NCBI RefSeq assembly: GCF_002260845.1
Contig: NZ_BEDT01000001.1
Coordinates: 434,001-498,000, forward strand
DNA: 64,000 nucleotides
Direction of reading: 5' to 3'
From: Pseudolactococcus reticulitermitis
GTDB taxonomy: Bacteria > Bacillota > Bacilli > Lactobacillales > Streptococcaceae
Shown: positions 27,448 through 36,003 of the stretch, in pieces
How positions within the stretch are numbered: the first letter of the stretch is position 1
Layout of the letters: each line of letters opens with the position of its first letter
Made by a program: the position numbers and the translations under genes
The notes under the pieces: model-generated
Told to the model about the DNA's origin: nothing
The model's input: only the letters and a program-made list of their open reading frames with translations
Databases searched by the model: none

Positions 27448-27699
27448 TCATATTCCTTTTTTATCTAATTCATTTTGAATAATCTGAAAAATTTGATCTA
27501 CTGTACCTGCTTCTTCGAATATTAATTTTTCATCCGGAAAATTTATGGAAAATTTTTCCTCTAATTCGACAACAATATTTATAAAGTTAATTGAATCCAG
27601 TCCTTTACCAATTAAACTTTCATCGTTTCTTAGCTTACTTGATCTGTCGTCTAATAAAATATTGTTCAAAATTATATCACGAATTTCTTTCTTTAACAT
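27448..27699 (-). CDS. Acyl/aminoacyl carrier protein
   Basis: An 83-residue acidic helical protein with the phosphopantetheine site GKGLDSINF, Ser36 being the attachment residue, followed by the usual helix III and IV pattern (VVELEEKFSINFPDEKL). The ATG at 27699 has GGAG 8 bases upstream. No phosphopantetheinyl transferase gene is in the window, so activation must use the host enzyme. Its partners are most likely the tRNA-synthetase-like ligase (28768-29583), which would load an amino acid, and the BtrH-like enzyme next door. Confidence 0.9.
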   Translation of the reverse strand: MLKKEIRDIILNNILLDDRSSKLRNDESLIGKGLDSINFINIVVELEEKFSINFPDEKLIFEEAGTVDQIFQIIQNELDKKGI

Positions 27700-27700
27700 T

Positions 27701-28780
27701 TTACTTACTCCGTTCTGGAAATAGAATTTTAGAGACTTCATTTTTTTTATTTAAATCAAAAACACGTTCTATTGGAGAAATTTCCCATTCCTTAACCTCT
27801 GAATTTTCATCCACATAAATGTTTAAATTTATACTGTCATACTCCATTAACTTATTATTACAATTGATTGTTTTTTCACCTAGTAAACAATTGATTAATT
27901 TCATTGAAAACTGAACCTTTTCTAAAATTTTTTGTTTCTCTGAGATATCAAGAACACTATCAAAATCAATTTGATTGAATTTATCCGCCAACAACACAAT
28001 ATCAAAAATACGATTCAGTTGAATCTCCTTGGGATCTCCTCCCGAGAATCCTTTATCTAACTGAAAATAAACTGCTTCATTGTATAAATGACAACACATA
28101 TGCAAAAAATTAGTTATATTATCAAAAAAATATAATTTACCTTTCTTTACAATATGATCCTTAAAATCATTAATTGTTTTGTTATACAAACTATTCTCAA
28201 ATCCATTCCATGAAAATAGAAAATTAGTATCAACATTACTAAACCATTCTTTTTCTTTACGAACCATGTTATATATCTCATGAGTAAATGTCTGTTGAAA
28301 TAATATATCTCTTCTTGAAGCTGTAATAATGCTTTTATGAATTGTGTCAGCTTTTCCAAAAACAAAATCTTCTTTCTTTAAAATCTTCTCTACCTTTTTA
28401 ATATTTGTTTTTTCAATCAATAAATCAATATCACCATAATATCGTATCCATTTTTTAGGATATAGAAATTCCGAGCAAAATATACCTTTTAAAAACACAT
28501 GGCTTATATCTTTAATCTCAAATTCCTCTGTTAAACGTTCTGCAATTTCCTTATATTTTTCATTGTGTTCTTCATGAATTCTTTTTTTATTATTTAAATA
28601 GTTAAACGATTTTACATCTAAATATTTTTCATTACTTTTGAAGAAATAGAGCATATCTATTTTATGATACTCAAGAAATTTTATATCTAATTTACCACTC
28701 CATAAATCTTTAATAAATTTTTCCTTTTTTTTATAGCTTTTAAGTAACTCAATTACAACAACTCTTTCTATTCCTCCCAT
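27701..28780 (-). CDS. Nucleotidyltransferase-fold protein (NTP_transf_5-like)
   Basis: The core HVFLKGIFCSEFLYPK then WIRYYGDIDLLIEK matches the uncharacterised nucleotidyltransferase family often found in natural-product and antibiotic-related clusters: the LKG motif, then R-x-x-GD-x-D acidic pair for metal binding (D in GDIDLL). At 359 residues the length is usual. GGAGG lies 9 bases before ATG and the gene overlaps the ligase gene by 13 bases. Whether it transfers a nucleotide to a pathway intermediate, to a carrier, or acts in regulation is unknown. Confidence 0.75.
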   Translation of the reverse strand: MGGIERVVVIELLKSYKKKEKFIKDLWSGKLDIKFLEYHKIDMLYFFKSNEKYLDVKSFNYLNNKKRIHEEHNEKYKEIAERLTEEFEIKDISHVFLKGIFCSEFLYPKKWIRYYGDIDLLIEKTNIKKVEKILKKEDFVFGKADTIHKSIITASRRDILFQQTFTHEIYNMVRKEKEWFSNVDTNFLFSWNGFENSLYNKTINDFKDHIVKKGKLYFFDNITNFLHMCCHLYNEAVYFQLDKGFSGGDPKEIQLNRIFDIVLLADKFNQIDFDSVLDISEKQKILEKVQFSMKLINCLLGEKTINCNNKLMEYDSINLNIYVDENSEVKEWEISPIERVFDLNKKNEVSKILFPERSK

Positions 28781-29583
28781 GCTGGCTTTCCTCCACTTTC
28801 TCTAACTTCAATTAATTTTAACCATCGTTCCAAGCCACAACCAACACATCCCGAAACAATAGTTCCATCTTCGTCAAAATTAAATTCTTTACTAAAATGA
28901 TTTGTATGATAATTAAAAGATGCTAGAGATATTTTTTTATTATCATACTCTGCTACCAACTCCTTTTTAAGTGAATTCTTCAATTGAAATTTCTTTTTAA
29001 TTAAATTGTTCTTACTTGGATAAAAGTGGTCACTAGCTTCTTCAATATAAACATGATCATAAATTTTCTGAGCATAATTCAACAAAGAATTCATCATATC
29101 TTCAAGAAAATCTTCTACAAATTTTGGAGTCCCAACAGCAACAAATTCCCTTACAGAAAAATCCCATTGTCGTGTTTTCTTTTCAAATTTACCTTCTTCA
29201 TACCTATATACTCTAGCAAATGTAGTAATAATTTTATTTTTAATGGGATGTTTTTCAATCATTGGATATAGATGCAAACAAGCTGCAGGTGTTAAAAAAT
29301 AATTTGGAGAATTATCATAATCAGATATCCTTGGTAACGATTTCTTTTTTATAAGATCTTCTATTTTTTCTCGATTGATGACACTAACTTTTGTTAATTG
29401 ATTTGGCATAGTTGAAAAGTATCCACAACGTTCCAAAACATCACTCTCTATCAACGCTGGGATAAACCATTCTTCCATTGTGTCTCTTTTTACAATTTTT
29501 TTGAACTCTAAATCTAATTTTTTTAAATTTTCAGTGTCATTTGCATATAAACTACTATATTCATCCGTATTAATATTGCCCAT
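28768..29583 (-). CDS. Amino acid:[carrier protein] ligase-like protein (class II aminoacyl-tRNA synthetase fold)
   Basis: Truncated seryl-tRNA-synthetase-like enzyme of 271 residues without a tRNA-binding domain. Class II motif 2 is seen in FARVYRYEEGKFEKKTRQWD followed by FSVREFVAVG, and motif 3 in SGCVGCGLERWL. Cys53 (ERCGYF), Glu147 (REF) and Cys246 (SGCVG) are placed to bind the active-site zinc known from the carrier-protein ligases of Bradyrhizobium. It would activate an amino acid with ATP and load it on the carrier protein encoded two genes downstream. Ribosome site GGGAGG. The amino acid is not predictable by eye. Confidence 0.83.
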   Translation of the reverse strand: MGNINTDEYSSLYANDTENLKKLDLEFKKIVKRDTMEEWFIPALIESDVLERCGYFSTMPNQLTKVSVINREKIEDLIKKKSLPRISDYDNSPNYFLTPAACLHLYPMIEKHPIKNKIITTFARVYRYEEGKFEKKTRQWDFSVREFVAVGTPKFVEDFLEDMMNSLLNYAQKIYDHVYIEEASDHFYPSKNNLIKKKFQLKNSLKKELVAEYDNKKISLASFNYHTNHFSKEFNFDEDGTIVSGCVGCGLERWLKLIEVRESGGKPAWEE

Positions 29584-29601
29584 AATATCCTCCCGGTCTT
29601 A

Positions 29602-30693
29602 TTAATTCGCTATTTTATTTTTTATATTTTCAAAACCATAAGTCATTCTTGGTAATATGCTATCCTCCGACTCCTCAGAACAAATTATTTCAATGAACTT
29701 TAAAGAATTAGATTCACATATCTTTTTCAAGTTCAAGAATTCTTTAATACTATAGGTCTCAGTATTACCAAATCCGGAATACTGAGCAATTTTTTTGAAA
29801 TTCATAGATTTTGCTAAAGTATGCTCACCTCCAACAGTTAGGTTTCTATGATTATTTAATAAAATATAAGTTAAACTTAAATCATAGTAATCTGGAATTG
29901 CCAGGGCACCCAAATGCATTAGTAATGAACCATCTCCATCGATAACTATAACTTTTTTTCGATTTCTTAAAATTTTATTTCCTAAAGCTATACCTGAAGC
30001 CAATGATAACGTTTCTCCGAGTGAACCAACCATAGGTAAGTGAGTATATTTTTTTTCATCAGTCGTGTATATTGAAAATTCTCTACTTATCATACCTGTT
30101 GAAGTAATAATAATATTTTCTTCATCATCACAGTATTTTGATACTTTATTCAAAATACAACTGTAATCCTTGTTTTTCATAAGGGGACTTGATTTTTCAG
30201 TAAAAAACAAATCATCAACTAATATTGCAGCGCTTCTACAATCTTTTCTTATTTTTTTTATTATTTCTTCAATAGGGTCAAATGTATTACTTTCAAAATA
30301 ATCTCGCTTATATATATCAAATTTACAAAGTTTTAGATTCTCTTCTGTATCTTTTCCACTTCTTATATGTTGAGGTGCATCATTGGTACCAGGTCTTCCT
30401 CTCCAACTAATTATATATAGCATAGGGTGATTATACACTTCTGGGGCTACTAAACTTTGCAACGGATCCAATATATTTCCTATTCCTGAATTTTGTAAAA
30501 ATATTACTGGTAATTTTCCAGTAGAAATGCTGAATCCGAACCCCATCGCTACAGCATTACCCTCATTTGGAACAATGAACAAATTCTCTTTAGGGACTTC
30601 CGAAGTTAAAGGATATAATAAAGTGTCTGGAACACCAAAAAAACGAGTTATTTTATTTTTTTCTAAATTATTCAAAAAATCTTTTATATTCAT
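29602..30693 (-). CDS. Phosphonopyruvate decarboxylase
   Basis: Thiamine-diphosphate enzyme that turns phosphonopyruvate into phosphonoacetaldehyde and so makes C-P bond formation irreversible. Family features: FFGVPDTLLYPL near the N-terminus, VPNEGNAVAMGFGF with the catalytic Glu, QNSGIGN, WRGRPGTNDAPQH, and the C-terminal cofactor motif GDGSLLMHLGAL followed by LNNHRNLTVGGEHT. The length of 363 residues is typical. It overlaps the PEP mutase gene by 4 bases (ATGA), the usual arrangement in phosphonate clusters, and AAAGGA precedes ATG. Confidence 0.95.
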   Translation of the reverse strand: MNIKDFLNNLEKNKITRFFGVPDTLLYPLTSEVPKENLFIVPNEGNAVAMGFGFSISTGKLPVIFLQNSGIGNILDPLQSLVAPEVYNHPMLYIISWRGRPGTNDAPQHIRSGKDTEENLKLCKFDIYKRDYFESNTFDPIEEIIKKIRKDCRSAAILVDDLFFTEKSSPLMKNKDYSCILNKVSKYCDDEENIIITSTGMISREFSIYTTDEKKYTHLPMVGSLGETLSLASGIALGNKILRNRKKVIVIDGDGSLLMHLGALAIPDYYDLSLTYILLNNHRNLTVGGEHTLAKSMNFKKIAQYSGFGNTETYSIKEFLNLKKICESNSLKFIEIICSEESEDSILPRMTYGFENIKNKIAN

Positions 30694-31556
30694 ACTTCGA
30701 TTCCTTTAGGGATTAAGTTTAATACTTCATTAATAGAAATTAAATGATGCTCTACATCAGAGGTTCTACCATTTTTTAAGATGCTTACCGCAACTTTTTC
30801 CATTGGTTGTATAATCGCACGAAGTAAATGATTAGCATAAATTACTAAGTTTACCCCCCTATCAAATAGTACTTCTTCTTCAATTTCAGGAAATTTAGTT
30901 GGTACAGCCACAATGGGAATACTAGGATATTTTCTTTTTATTTTTTCAATCACCTTAAATAAATCATCTGCTTGACGAGTTATACAATGTATTAACAAGG
31001 CTTCTGCCCCAGCTTCAATATATTCAATACCTCTGAATACTGCATCGTCTATTCCTTTACCTAAAGTGAGACTCTCTATTCTCGCAATAATTACTGTATC
31101 ATCATTAATTCTTGCCTTTAAAGCGATAGATATCTTTTTTCTAAAATTTTCTATTGTATCTTGACATTGTGGATTATCCTTTCCATAAAGTGAATTAAAT
31201 TTTATCCCTATTTTATCTTCAATCACTATCCCATTAATCCCTCTTTCAGATAGAGTTTTAACTGTATAAAACAATTGTGATATATTCCCTCCACTATCAA
31301 TATCTACAATAATATCTTTCGATGAAACTGATTTAATTTTTTCAATCATTTGTAATCTATCGGAAATGTCAACTACCTCCATGTCAGGTCTTCCACGAAC
31401 CAAAGAATCACACAATGAACTAATCCATAAACCATCAAACTCTTTATAATCATCATCTAAACTGAAACTCGCCTGACTCGCAATCATACCACTTAATGCA
31501 TCATGACACTCCATGATTCTCATTTGTCCATTTATCAACTTTTCTAAAAACTTCAC
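30690..31556 (-). CDS. Phosphoenolpyruvate phosphomutase (PEP mutase)
   Basis: Makes the C-P bond by rearranging phosphoenolpyruvate to phosphonopyruvate, the entry step of phosphonate synthesis. Isocitrate-lyase superfamily barrel with the mutase-specific motif EDKIGIKFNS (EDK at 113-115, NS at 121-122 of the chosen start). Relatives that are lyases lack this EDK-x5-NS pattern, so the call is firm. The GTG at 31556 is preferred because AAGGAG lies 7 bases upstream; a longer reading from ATG 31586 overlaps the upstream gene. The resulting 288 residues fit the family. Downstream decarboxylase is overlapped. Confidence 0.96.
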   Translation of the reverse strand: MKFLEKLINGQMRIMECHDALSGMIASQASFSLDDDYKEFDGLWISSLCDSLVRGRPDMEVVDISDRLQMIEKIKSVSSKDIIVDIDSGGNISQLFYTVKTLSERGINGIVIEDKIGIKFNSLYGKDNPQCQDTIENFRKKISIALKARINDDTVIIARIESLTLGKGIDDAVFRGIEYIEAGAEALLIHCITRQADDLFKVIEKIKRKYPSIPIVAVPTKFPEIEEEVLFDRGVNLVIYANHLLRAIIQPMEKVAVSILKNGRTSDVEHHLISINEVLNLIPKGIEV

Positions 31557-31566
31557 TTTTTCTCCT

Positions 31567-32922
31567 TCATCTAAACAATGGGACAACAGTCGGTATTATA
31601 TTTAAATCTTCATACTTCAAATATTGCTTTATTATATCCGGTAAATAATAATGATTTAATGGGGGTTCACCGAAATAATCATAAATTTTTTTTAAAACTG
31701 ATTGTTGCATTTTTTCTTCAATTTTATTTAAAATAAACTTTTTATCTTTTTCGGTCAAACCCTCAACAGAATTGATAATATTCTTTATTACAAACTCCCC
31801 ATAAGCTAAATCAATTTGCTCAAATAAATTTCTTAAAGAAAGATCTTTACTCATATCAAAATCCTGATAAATAAAAGTAAAATCTCCATTAGATTCCCTT
31901 CTTAAGTTTATATTTTGCATATGGAAATCATATGGAAAAATTAACTTGCCATACTTCAAGGAAATATCTACAAAAAAAGATAAATGTTCAGTTATGGGTA
32001 ATAAGTAATATTTCAATAAATAATCACTTTTTTTCAATTCATTATAATTATCTTGCTCATAAAGATATTCGAAAAACGACTTTTTATCATCAAAAAAATC
32101 AGATTGAAATGCTGCAAATAGCGGGCAAGTTAATCTATCAATTTTCTTTCTTCTAAAAACTATATTATTACCTTCTCTCCTAATGTATTTATAGTCATCT
32201 AAAATATCAATAAATTTTAAATTCTTCCGATCCTCCAATTCTTTTTTTACTATTGCTGAAGCGAATATACGATTTTCATTTCTTGTTAAACTTCTGATTT
32301 TGTTTGAAATTTTATATGGTACATCAATTTTAAAAAAATAACTATTCTTTTCGTTATAAAATGTTCTATGACTTGCAGTAAAATAAAATTTACGTTTTAT
32401 TAACTGATTCATTTCGTCTTTGATATATTTCGGAGTATCATTTTTAAAATTTGAAAAATAAATATTTTTAAATAAACTATTTTCCACCTTATAGTTTTCT
32501 GGTAATTGATTAATATACATTATTGGATAAATTGTATTCTCATACTCTCTGTTACCTAATCTATTAAATAGAGCAAATCTTAGATCATCATCTGACTGAT
32601 CAATAATATTTCGGCAATTGTGAATACCATTTTCTTGTAAAAGTTTCCTAGTATTGGTATAAAAACGCCGTCTTCCAAGTATGTTATGCCATTGATGTTC
32701 CCAGAATAAATTATTCACTTGTGGATATATAGAAGACAAATAACTCAGCGAAATCTCTTTTGTTTCTTGTATTCTATCTTCAAAAAATTTACGCTTATAA
32801 TTGTAGTCATTAGGATAAAGTCCCCAAATATATAAAGTCGAGATAATTTTTTTACCTTCGTCAATACTGATATTTAAACTACTCCAACTATGATTTGACA
32901 AAATGTACAAACTCCTTTTCAT
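31567..32922 (-). CDS. IucA/IucC-like (NIS, siderophore-type) synthetase homologue
   Basis: NIS synthetases adenylate a carboxylate, classically citrate, and condense it with an amine or alcohol. The protein of 451 residues shows the expected order of key residues: SHRT at 184-187 (the S-x-RT phosphate loop), Lys198, Arg210 in KISNKIRSL, His334 and Asn337 in YDFHMQN, and Asp354 in YQDFDM. It is shorter than the usual 550-600 and has no iron-transport neighbour. In this setting a phosphono-carboxylate is a logical substrate. An alternative TTG start at 32901 has AGGAG 9 bases upstream. The overall similarity is distant, so a related ATP-dependent amide-forming family remains possible. Confidence 0.65.
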   Translation of the reverse strand: MKRSLYILSNHSWSSLNISIDEGKKIISTLYIWGLYPNDYNYKRKFFEDRIQETKEISLSYLSSIYPQVNNLFWEHQWHNILGRRRFYTNTRKLLQENGIHNCRNIIDQSDDDLRFALFNRLGNREYENTIYPIMYINQLPENYKVENSLFKNIYFSNFKNDTPKYIKDEMNQLIKRKFYFTASHRTFYNEKNSYFFKIDVPYKISNKIRSLTRNENRIFASAIVKKELEDRKNLKFIDILDDYKYIRREGNNIVFRRKKIDRLTCPLFAAFQSDFFDDKKSFFEYLYEQDNYNELKKSDYLLKYYLLPITEHLSFFVDISLKYGKLIFPYDFHMQNINLRRESNGDFTFIYQDFDMSKDLSLRNLFEQIDLAYGEFVIKNIINSVEGLTEKDKKFILNKIEEKMQQSVLKKIYDYFGEPPLNHYYLPDIIKQYLKYEDLNIIPTVVPLFR

Positions 32923-34036
32923 TGAAAAATAAATTATTACACTTTACATATTCCAAAATATTTTTGATTTTTTTTTCGTCTAAACCAAGACTATATTTCG
33001 AATTTAGGTACTTAATGTTTCCTTCTCCACTAGTTCTATTAACTCCTACTTCCATTGTCCTACCAAGTACTTGTGGAATATACGGTGTAAATACTGATAT
33101 CCTATTATCATCTAAAATATTTTCTTTATATATTGCTGCCCCATGTGTTCCTGCACATGTAAAAAATGAATACTCTCCAAAACATGGATAATTTTTAGGT
33201 ATGTCAATTTTCAACTTATTTTGAAGTAATTTTACTATTTTTCTTAATTCCTTCATATGTATATTACTCGACAATTCATTTTTCATATACAGATTTATTA
33301 GCAACTGTTCCGTTGAAGTATTTCCACATCTTTCACCTATTCCTAACATACATGTATGAATCCTTTTTGCTCCTCCTTTGATTGCAGCAAGGCTGTTAGA
33401 TACTGCCAATCCTAAATCATTATGTCCATGCCACTCAATTATAATATTTCCTCTTAATCTCTTTTTTACAAATGAAACTAGCTTTAGTGTTTGTTCATAA
33501 TCAGAAATCCCCAATGTATCAGCTAGAGCTATTGAATAAACAGGAAAATCATTTATTAAACTGATTATTTTTTTCAAGAACTTTTCATCCATCCTAGTGG
33601 AATCTTCGAGGGCGATACTTACTTGCATTTCATGATCTTTAGCAAAATTCAATACTTTAAAGATAGCATCATATATATATATTTCATCCCATCCCTCTAT
33701 ATACATTCTTTTTCTACTCACTCCTATATACAGAAGTGACGATATTTTTATTTCTAGTTTTTTCGATATACAATTAACTTCTTCTAAATCAGATGTTTTC
33801 ATTCTACATATAACATACGGTTCAATTCTAAGTTGTTTTGATTTAATAAAAGAAATTAATTCAATAATTTCATCATTTTCACGAACTGAGGAATTAATAA
33901 AACCAAGGTTACATGCCTCTATTCCTAAACGGTCAAACAAAATAATAATGTTTTTTTTATCTTCAATGCTAAGATTTGAAAAATTGCAACTTTGCAATCC
34001 ATCTCGTAACGTCTCTTCAAATATTTGAATTGTCAT
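32888..34036 (-). CDS. Homocitrate/isopropylmalate-synthase-like enzyme (DRE-TIM metallolyase family), candidate phosphonomethylmalate synthase
   Basis: TIM-barrel enzyme of 382 residues. The N-terminal motif TLRDGLQSCNF contains the catalytic Arg-Asp pair, WHGHNDLGLAVSNSLAA holds the metal-binding HxH, and MLGIGERCGNTSTEQL is the synthase-type signature. In the phosphonate pathways of FR-900098 and pantaphos a relative condenses phosphonopyruvate with acetyl-CoA to 2-phosphonomethylmalate. An aldolase acting on phosphonoacetaldehyde (rhizocticin-type) is the alternative. The ATG at 34036 is preferred to the GTG at 34048. The end overlaps the NIS-like gene. Confidence 0.8.
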   Translation of the reverse strand: MTIQIFEETLRDGLQSCNFSNLSIEDKKNIIILFDRLGIEACNLGFINSSVRENDEIIELISFIKSKQLRIEPYVICRMKTSDLEEVNCISKKLEIKISSLLYIGVSRKRMYIEGWDEIYIYDAIFKVLNFAKDHEMQVSIALEDSTRMDEKFLKKIISLINDFPVYSIALADTLGISDYEQTLKLVSFVKKRLRGNIIIEWHGHNDLGLAVSNSLAAIKGGAKRIHTCMLGIGERCGNTSTEQLLINLYMKNELSSNIHMKELRKIVKLLQNKLKIDIPKNYPCFGEYSFFTCAGTHGAAIYKENILDDNRISVFTPYIPQVLGRTMEVGVNRTSGEGNIKYLNSKYSLGLDEKKIKNILEYVKCNNLFFNEKEFVHFVKS

Positions 34037-34040
34037 AATT

Positions 34041-34814
34041 TTACTCACTCAATTCTTCTATGATTTTAGATGATATATATATATCATTATCAAAATCCGT
34101 CCATAAAATTGCATTATCCTTTAAAAATTTAGCTTTTGATTCAATAGATTTATTGTTAGATAAATTAACTTTTTTTGTTTCATATGTTAAATCATTATTT
34201 AAAACTTTTTGTTCTTTTAATTTCCATGATAACATCAAATCTATTTTTTCTTGAATTTCATAGCCTTGTTTAGGAATTTTCTTTTGAATATTATACAATT
34301 CCCTAAGTAAATGTATGATATTTTCAAATTTTTTTCCACCACTTGAATCCAAAAAATTTTTTATTTCTTTAAAAGAAAAATATAATTGAGATTCCCTATA
34401 CACCTCTCTTAATGAATCTGATGAATGTACAAGATTATATGTCATATTTATTCCCATTTCACGTAACTGTTTAGAATTACATAACTCAGGATTAGTAGGT
34501 CCTTTTAAGCTCAATATTTTTTCACATATATTTTCTTCTTCCCCTTCTAAAAGTATCACTACTAATGGTTTTGAAAAACGTGCTCTAACTGCTGGCCAGC
34601 CAATGGAAGGGAACACGGATTTTCCAGTTTGTTCATTCCAAGTGATCAGATGCTCACGATAATGTTTAATTAAAATAGATTCATCAATTCTAGGTAATAG
34701 TTTTAATATGGCTTTTTTTATCTTTAATGTTGACAATTTTTTCAATATATCTTCCATTGCATTAATAGAGAAAGCCTCATTAGTTATAATAATAAAACCC
34801 AAATTTTTATCCAT
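34041..34814 (-). CDS. Nucleoside-diphosphate-kinase-like protein with C-terminal extension
   Basis: Residues 50-150 match the nucleoside diphosphate kinase core: HYREHL, then VVILLEGEEENICEKILSLK, GPTNPELCNS and YNLVHSSDS, with the phosphate-accepting His130 in the position of NxxHGSDS. At the N-terminus, where the kinase has Lys-Pro-Asp (KPD), the sequence reads IITNEAF, so the catalytic Lys12 equivalent is lost. About 105 extra residues follow the core. This suggests a diverged phosphotransfer or nucleotide-binding enzyme adapted to the pathway. AAAGGAG precedes ATG; 8-base overlap with the aminotransferase gene. Confidence 0.72.
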   Translation of the reverse strand: MDKNLGFIIITNEAFSINAMEDILKKLSTLKIKKAILKLLPRIDESILIKHYREHLITWNEQTGKSVFPSIGWPAVRARFSKPLVVILLEGEEENICEKILSLKGPTNPELCNSKQLREMGINMTYNLVHSSDSLREVYRESQLYFSFKEIKNFLDSSGGKKFENIIHLLRELYNIQKKIPKQGYEIQEKIDLMLSWKLKEQKVLNNDLTYETKKVNLSNNKSIESKAKFLKDNAILWTDFDNDIYISSKIIEELSE

Positions 34815-36003
34815 TATGTATCTCCTTTAAACAATCTTCTAATATGGTATAAATTTCGTACAATTGTTTTTGATTAATAATTAGTGGAGGACAAATAGTC
34901 ACATGATTATTCACACCTATTTCATTGTTTAGTAACATAAGTCCTTTATCAAAACATAGATCTATAAATCTTTTCGAACTAATTTTATTTGAAAAATGTA
35001 TAGACCACATTAGACCTTTACCACTTATTTTCGAAATAATAGGAAATTCTTTTTTTAAGCTTTGCAAATATTTGCCCATATATTTGCCCATATCATTCAC
35101 ATTTTCGTAAATTTTGTTTTTTTTCAAATACTCTAATACAGCTAATCCGACTGAACAATCAACTGGAGTAGCATTAAATGTATGCCCTAATATTTGACTT
35201 GGTTCAATATTATTCATAATTCTAGGGGATACTAAAACTGCTCCAATATTGGCATATCCAACACCTAATCCCTTCGAAATACAAATAATATCTGGTGAGA
35301 ATTTTTCATTGAACCCAAAACTCGTTCCTAATCTCCCCATTGAAGTAGCAATTTCATCAAAAATAGTAACGCAATCTCCAATTATAGATTTTGATAATAA
35401 TTTCTCAATGTAATCTTCTTCTATAATCTTTGAACCAATCGGATTTGTAATCATGCTATCAAGAATTAAACTTGAGAAATCATTAAAATTGTAACAATTT
35501 TGAAATTTTTCTTGTTCGGTAGGAATGAATGTTGCAGTAGTAGTATACTCCTCATACATATTAATAAATTTTTCATGACCACTTACACTTAGAGCTCCCA
35601 AAGTTGATCCATGATAACTCCCTTCAAAACTCATTACTTTAGTCCTTATATCCCCTTTCATTTTATGGTATAGAAAAGCGATCCTTAGAGAAGCTTCGAT
35701 ACAGTCAGAACCAGATGTAGTTAGGTACACCAGGTAATCTCCAATATGTGATGTCATATCATGTAACTCTATTGATAAGTCAATCGCCGCTTGCGTAATT
35801 CCCTTTCCTGTATGCATAAAATTTATCGAATTTAATTGTTCTGCTATTACTTTTTCTAACTCATCTACTTTATATCCAAAATTGACATTCATGGAATTTG
35901 AACACCCATCAATTATCTTATTTCCTGATTCATCAATCAGATAAATATTGTCAGCATCAACAATTTTATTATCAAACAAATTTCTTTTAATTAAATAGTC
36001 CAT
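34807..36003 (-). CDS. Class III pyridoxal-phosphate aminotransferase
   Basis: Fold-type I aminotransferase of 398 residues with TTSGSDCIEASLR (cofactor phosphate binding), FEGSYHGSTLGALSVSG, the Asp of CVTIFDEIATSMGRLG, and the catalytic Lys in CISKGLGVGYA. Family members convert omega-amino or aldehyde substrates; here phosphonoacetaldehyde or a derived keto compound is a natural partner, giving an aminophosphonate. The ATG at 36003 is preferred to a TTG three bases earlier. Neighbouring genes overlap it on both sides. Confidence 0.9.
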   Translation of the reverse strand: MDYLIKRNLFDNKIVDADNIYLIDESGNKIIDGCSNSMNVNFGYKVDELEKVIAEQLNSINFMHTGKGITQAAIDLSIELHDMTSHIGDYLVYLTTSGSDCIEASLRIAFLYHKMKGDIRTKVMSFEGSYHGSTLGALSVSGHEKFINMYEEYTTTATFIPTEQEKFQNCYNFNDFSSLILDSMITNPIGSKIIEEDYIEKLLSKSIIGDCVTIFDEIATSMGRLGTSFGFNEKFSPDIICISKGLGVGYANIGAVLVSPRIMNNIEPSQILGHTFNATPVDCSVGLAVLEYLKKNKIYENVNDMGKYMGKYLQSLKKEFPIISKISGKGLMWSIHFSNKISSKRFIDLCFDKGLMLLNNEIGVNNHVTICPPLIINQKQLYEIYTILEDCLKEIHNG

